A stretch of DNA of 64,000 bases from Engraulis encrasicolus (taxonomy: Eukaryota > Chordata > Actinopteri > Clupeiformes > Engraulidae). Under the pieces are notes generated by a model, which made no database searches, had not been told where the DNA came from, and worked only from the letters and a program-made list of their open reading frames with translations. A program made the position numbers and the translations under genes. Within the stretch, counting starts at the first letter, position 1. Each line of letters begins with the position of its first letter. The DNA lies in assembly GCF_034702125.1 (NCBI RefSeq), contig NC_085872.1, forward strand, positions 34,447,588 through 34,511,587, read 5' to 3'. This document shows positions 58,945 through 64,000 of the stretch, in pieces.

Positions 58945-59100
58945 GGGCCCTGCCATGGTTAAACGGTAGGGCACTGGGTTACTACACGTTTGATTCCGGC
59001 CCGGGTCATTTGCTGATCCTTCCCCGTCTCCCTCACCCCACTCATTTCCTGTCTCTCCTCCACTGTCTTGTCAAAATAAAAGCAATACAGACCTAAAAAT
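58945..59100 (+). mobile_element. tRNA-derived SINE, copy 2
   Basis: GGGCCCTGCCATGGTTAAAC then GGTAGGGCACTGGG aligns with the SINE head at 38,064. The B box is decayed (GTTTGATTCCGG). The body and AATAAAAGCAATACAGACCT tail are shared. Confidence 0.82.
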
Positions 59101-59608
59101 GTATATTTAAAAAGATAGATTGGAAGGTATGGCAAAGACAGGTAAGAGCGATACAAAATGTTGCTGGCATCCTCTTGTAGGGTCTTCCTAAGGCAATCAT
59201 ATGGATGATCTGACAAGAGGATTGAAACGTTGGCTTTAAACTAATACTAATACTAAGTAACAAAATACGTTTTGGAGCATACTACATCCAGTGTGAACTC
59301 TCACATTTCTACTTATACAACAACTGTCTGGCACCTGGACGATTTCCATTGGGGATGTATGAACCCTTAAACTAAGTAATAAAACATTTGAGCATACAGC
59401 ATACTACTCTGACATATTATGTACTGGTATTATAATACAGAAACCCTCAGATTATGTCGATGTAGAGAAACAGTGTACGTATTTATATAATTATTTATAG
59501 AATGAAAATAAAGACAGTAGAGTCTAATCTCTTATTTTACAGTTACATAGTTATGCACACAACTGTTTTGGTGAAAAAAACAGACAGGATTAAATTGACT
59601 TTCCGGAA

Positions 59609-59846
59609 ATATGAGTGCAGATGCAAAACCCCCTAACTCCATTTCTGAAGACCTGCACTTCTATATTTTTAGGGAACCCCGTTGTTGGTTTGGTTTACAT
59701 TCATGTACTTGATAATACCTATAAATAGTTATATTACATAAATAAAATAAAAATATGCAATTTTGATTGCTTTGTATTAAATAAAAATGAATAAGATTGT
59801 TTTCTGAAAAGGCACTTAGGGGGTTTTGCATCTGAACTCTTCGTAT
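59609..59846 (+). mobile_element. MITE, TTCAGATGCAAAACCCCC family, copy 1
   Basis: Inverted termini around GCAGATGCAAAACCCCCTAA and TTAGGGGGTTTTGCATCTGA. The interior matches the copy at 61,753 in the opposite orientation. Confidence 0.8.
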
Positions 59847-60383
59847 ATTTATACACTTTAAAACTAAATGAGAAAATTTGTTGTATACTGTATGGTCTTG
59901 TTTAGTTTCAGAAAAAAACAACCCCCCAAAATCAACATGTTTTCTGTGAGCTTGTGGGTAGGAAGGATCTGTGTTGCTGATTTACTGCTCTGTATTGCAT
60001 ATCCATCTGAAAAACAGTTGCAGACTACTACAGTACTTGGAAAGGTTTTATGATGAGGAGACTGATTTATTTTCACGGCAGCACGTGTAACTGTGTGCTC
60101 TGTGCTGTTGACTCACGTGGTGGAATGGCCAGGGCCACTGACAGCTTTCACTGGGCCCAGAGTCATCTGAAAGGGCCCCCTATCAAATACATATAATGTA
60201 ATGAGGACCCAATTTTGGGGGCCCGGGCCCAGGACAACTGACCCCTTTGTTCTGTCGGCATCCCAGAGAATGGACAGCAGGGATGCTCTCGCTGTCTCAT
60301 GTGCATGTGTGTGTACATGGGTGTGTATGTAAGAGAGAGAGAGAAGAAACTGGGAGGGGGAGAGAAACAGAAAGGGTGGTGAA

Positions 60384-60388
<5 letters not shown>

Positions 60389-60459
<71 letters not shown>
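60389..60459. repeat. (GA)n microsatellite
   Basis: About 70 bp of uninterrupted GA. Confidence 0.97.
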
Positions 60460-60462
<3 letters not shown>

Positions 60463-61436
60463 GGTGAGGTGGCAAAGTAGCGAATGTACCTTGGCATGGC
60501 TGCGCTCCCGTGAAGGTCACACACATTCTAACAGGAGGAAGTGGCCATGTTGCTCTCCATCTGTTTATACCGGGAAGCCAAGTCAGTACCGCGCCAAGCC
60601 CATACCTCACCAAAAGGTCAATAATGGAACAAACATGCTGTTGGTAAAGGAAAACGACAGTATGAAACATACCGCAAATGCCATTTTGTAATCCTCCTAT
60701 GCCATTTTGTAATCCTAATTTGGTTTCATGGTCTTTTATAGAGTATGCATCATTGTGAATCATTGTGAATCATTGTGGGGGTCTGCAGAGTAGTTGTTTT
60801 GGAAAATTGGCGGTGGGAGTTGTTGGCCCACACTAGACGGCTGTTCTGTGCTATCACTGCGGGTCAGCCGGTGTAGGTGCGTGCCTTCGTGAGTGTGCGT
60901 GCATGATGTGTGTGCTGTGTGTGTGTCCCTGGCTCATGCGTGCTGGCTCTTTAATCCTGTCTGCCTGTCACTCAGTGGCATGGATCTGCTGTGGGGTCCC
61001 TGGAAGCATCCCAGGCCTCCTGCTAAGGCCATGGAGCAGTGGGGGCCGGGGCCGGGGCCGGGGAGCTGACAGGGGGGACAAAGGGGTCAATTGTCCCTGG
61101 CCCAGGGAGAGGTGGGGCCCACAAGTCAGTATTCATTACATGGAATGTATGGAGTAGGGGGCCCTTTCTGATGTCTTTGTCCCGGTCCCAGCCAAAGCTG
61201 TCAACGGCCATGGGGTGAGGTGTGGAGGGGTGGGGGTGCTGACCAGTGGCCCAGGGGTGCGAGGCGAGGCGAGCGAGGCAGGTAAACAACGGGCTGCAGC
61301 TGTCGGCTCCCCGTGCCAGCACGGGCCGCATTCCCCCGCAAGTTATATTTAAAAAGGCATGACGGCAGTGAAAGATGCCCCAGCGTGGTGTTAAGTGACT
61401 CCCTGATTAATCAAGTGGGAGCGAAAGAGAGCGTGA

Positions 61437-61487
61437 GAGAGGGAGAGGGAGAGGGAGAGGGAGAGGGAGAGGGAGAGGGAGAGGGAG
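61437..61487. repeat. (GAGGGA)n minisatellite-like tract
   Basis: Eight or so GAGGGA hexamers in tandem. Confidence 0.95.
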
Positions 61488-61752
61488 GAAGGAAGGTGCA
61501 TGTAGATGTGATAAAGGGCAGCAGGCTGGGGTGGCAGTGTTTGGGGTGTAGCATGTCTCCTGGTCAGCCAGTCACAGCAGAATAGAGGAGACTCACAGCT
61601 GTACAGCACACAACAGGTGGGTGCTGGTGGAGGGAGAGAGACGCAGCACCTGGGCTACTGCAGATGCCGTGTGGTGTACTACTGTGCACAGACAACAGCA
61701 CCAACACCAGACTCATATACACACACCAGACATACATACCTGTGCAAATGCA

Positions 61753-61994
61753 TATGAAGAGTTCAGATGCAAAACCCCCTAAGTGCTTTTTCAGAAAATA
61801 ATCTTAATTAATTTTTATTTTCTACAAAGCTATCAAAATTACATATTTTTATATTTTATTCATGTAATATAACTATTTATATGTATTATCAAGTACATGA
61901 ATATAAACCAAACCAACAAGTGGGTTCCCTAAAAATATTGAAGTGCAGGTCTTCAGAAATGGAGTTAGGGGGTTTTACATATGAACTCTTCATA
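61753..61994 (-). mobile_element. MITE, TTCAGATGCAAAACCCCC family, copy 2
   Basis: TATGAAGAGTTCAGATGCAA at the left and the inverse TGAACTCTTCATA at the right. It is a reverse-orientation relative of 59,609-59,846. Confidence 0.82.
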
Positions 61995-62490
61995 TATACA
62001 CACCACACACATACAAGAAGAGACACACACATGACAAGAAAAATCAAGAGACCCTCTCTCTTCAGGGTGGTTGTATCCTAGCGTGTCTTCTCAACTGTTA
62101 AGTGTGAGACTTGTCACGGGTGTGTGAGTCAAAGGCTCAATAAAGCACAAACTACTTGTTCATCTGGAGGTGGTGGTGGGGGTGTCAGGGTGCAAGTGGG
62201 TTAGTGTTTGTGCGTGTGTTAGAGAGTGTATGCACAGCAAATATTTTCCATCTGACACTAAAGCCACTAAGTCTCCCTAGGTCTCATCAAAGCCTTGTTA
62301 TTGTTATTTTCACATCATTACTTGTTCTTGGAACTTTTTAATAAAGTGTTAATGAAATGGGCATACAAATGCAATGTAATCTCTAATGCCAGACCTTGCA
62401 TTTTTGGCCCGATTGTATGTCATTTTTGGTAAAAGTGATTATCAGGTGTAATTTAATGTAATCTATAATACATCTATAAATTATATATAT

Positions 62491-62889
62491 TAGGGCTGCC
62501 CGATTATGGAAAAATGATAAAAAATGGATTGGATCAAAATTTAAGTCGTGATAATTAATCATGATTATTCAACAAAAATAAACAACTGATTTTTTACAGA
62601 ATGTTATTAAAATCACAAGATTAAATATAACCAGACAAGAATATATTACATAAGGGATGAACAAAATAGAACGGAATTGTAATAATTATGTAAAAGGAAA
62701 TAGCATGAAGCTTAGGTGGGCCTACAGACTTTTGGCCAGAAACACCAGCCTGTCAACATGTTCTGATTTCAAGGACTCCTGAAGGCAGGTCACTATGCTG
62801 CCCCCTGTGCTATCACAACTAAATCTCGATTTTACATTTTAAATCCAAATCGTGATTTTCAATTAATTTCGATTAATTATGCAGCCCTA
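62491..62889. mobile_element. hAT-type MITE with ATATATAT duplication
   Basis: 399 bp. Ends TAGGGCTGCCCGATTATG and TTAATTATGCAGCCCTA; ATATATAT on both flanks (62,483-62,490 and 62,890-62,897). The AATCGTGAT / ATCACGATT-like interior is typical of a common fish hAT family. It lies just 127 bp before a pde4dip exon. Confidence 0.9.
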
Positions 62890-63016
62890 ATATATATAAA
62901 AACCAACATTATCTATAGGATATAGATTAGTTTAGGTAAGGCTAAAGCTTCTTAAATTATGTTTGTTATTTGTGTGTACTAAATGTCTAACCTAATATAT
63001 TTCTGCTCTGTTTCAG

Positions 63017-63093
63017 AATATTGAATTGAAGGTAGAGGTGGAGAGCTTGAAGCAGGAGTTACAAGAAAAACAACAGCTCCTTGACAAGGCTTT
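63017..63093 (+). CDS. pde4dip: Myomegalin coiled-coil exon after CM1
   Basis: A 77-bp exon between TTCTGCTCTGTTTCAG and GCTTT|GTAAGT encodes NIELKVEVESLKQELQEKQQ then LLDKA, which directly follows CM1 in the myomegalin/CDK5RAP2 family (NIELKVEVESLKRELQxK). It joins 52,674 in phase 0 and ends in phase 2. The intron before it is 10.3 kb. The remainder of this very long gene lies beyond the window. Confidence 0.92.
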
Positions 63094-64000
63094 GTAAGTG
63101 AATGATTTAATTTGTACTTGATGAGTCTTTTAATTGTTTCTTTTTCTTTTTCAAATAGAACATGTGTGTTGCCGATGGGCAAGGCTTTATTTTCTAGGGC
63201 AAATTACTTTTATTTTATTTCATTTTACTTTTTTTCCTAAGCACATTGAATTGCGTTTGTGTATGAAATGCGTCATACAAATAAAATTGCCTTGCCTTGC
63301 CTTTAATATTTAGATGACTTATGGTGCAATCCTTACACACACATAGATCAAAGTACCTATGGTACTTTATCCCGTTAAATAGCTCCTTTTGCACAAAGAC
63401 TTGTAGGAGAACAGTTGACCAATCTTATTAGTAATCTTATGTCGTAAGGACTTATATTTTTTGATGTTCATGTGTAGGCATAATGAGGTTGTAGCCCACT
63501 TAAAGCTTCATCCACAGATGGGCCCCCCCATATTGATCCCCTTACAGATTCTTCACAGCTCATGTGTCAGAGAAACAGCTGGCCCGTGGAACATCCAGCC
63601 AGGGTCCGTCCCACCCACCCTGTAGCCATATACTAGGAGTAATAGCCTGGCATGGAGGCGGCTGCAAGAAAGCCAACACCTTCCCCCCATAAACCTTTTT
63701 CATTCTGGCTGGTTCCCAGAGAACCGGGGGGGAGAAGGCCGGTAGAGGCGGCGAGTAGGATAGAGGAATTGATTAGTGGGCGATAAATGACCTTGATGGG
63801 TGTCAGCAAGCCATACAGATGCACATAGAGAGTTAAGGCACCACGGAAGGAGAGGGAAATATGGAAAGACAGAAGGAGAGGAACGGTTAATATATGTCCG
63901 TTAATATAACAAAAGGGGTAACACTTCCAAATAAGGGGCCATAATTAACAGTAAAGTAGCTACAACCTAATGCTTAAGTAAGGGTTAATAATCATTATTT
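63094..64000. other. pde4dip intron with LINE tail and MITE edge
   Basis: Contains a LINE-like 3' tail at about 63,235-63,305 (CATACAAATAAAATTGCCTT followed by GCCTTGCC repeats) and, from about 63,915, a GGTAACACTTCCAAATAAGG MITE terminus cut by the window end. A GC-rich patch at 63,500-63,800 is unexplained. Confidence 0.5.

Noticed and set aside
61018..61130. GC-rich GGGGCCGG-repeat stretch considered as a CpG-island promoter.
   Set aside because: It is short, partly a repeated GGGGCC unit, lies inside a pde4dip intron and shares similarity with a dispersed repeat near 60,120-60,245.

Overview
The window looks like chromosomal DNA from a teleost fish; I cannot name the species. The evidence is a fem1a gene of fish-like length, myomegalin (pde4dip) exons separated by multi-kilobase introns, many Tc1/mariner and hAT transposon remnants, tRNA-derived SINEs, L2/CR1-like LINE tails and long CA/GA microsatellites. 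There are no bacterial operons, CRISPR arrays or rRNA.

Layout. 1-13,600 is repeat-dense and has no confident gene: MITEs, two foldback (inverted-repeat) derivatives of Tc1 elements and a LINE reverse-transcriptase fragment. 13,621-15,474 (minus) is the intronless fem1a CDS, a CUL2 ubiquitin-ligase substrate receptor. 15.5-26 kb is another repeat field, including a 1.08 kb element carrying eight copies of a 13-mer and a nested element with two opposed tRNA-like modules. 26,361-28,235 (plus) is a two-exon Harbinger-transposase-derived gene with an intact reading frame and damaged catalytic positions, probably domesticated. It is followed at once by a Tc1 remnant that has absorbed three further insertions (28.3-31.4 kb). 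32.5-39.1 kb (plus) holds a candidate small-membrane-protein locus: two tandem copies of an exon-like unit with a 46/47-codon hydrophobic ORF in a perfect Kozak context, then two well-spliced exons encoding a 101-residue single-pass protein I do not recognise. 41,643-63,093 (plus) is the 5' part of pde4dip: first coding exon, two short exons, an exon carrying the CM1 (gamma-tubulin activating) motif and the next coiled-coil exon. An alternative first exon lies inside the CM1 exon, as in a human myomegalin isoform. The gene runs off the right edge.

The genes do not form one pathway. The observations most worth following are the duplicated microprotein / small-membrane-protein locus, the Harbinger-derived gene, and the unusual foldback and nested transposons. 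All similarity statements rest on recognising family motifs by eye; no database search was run.
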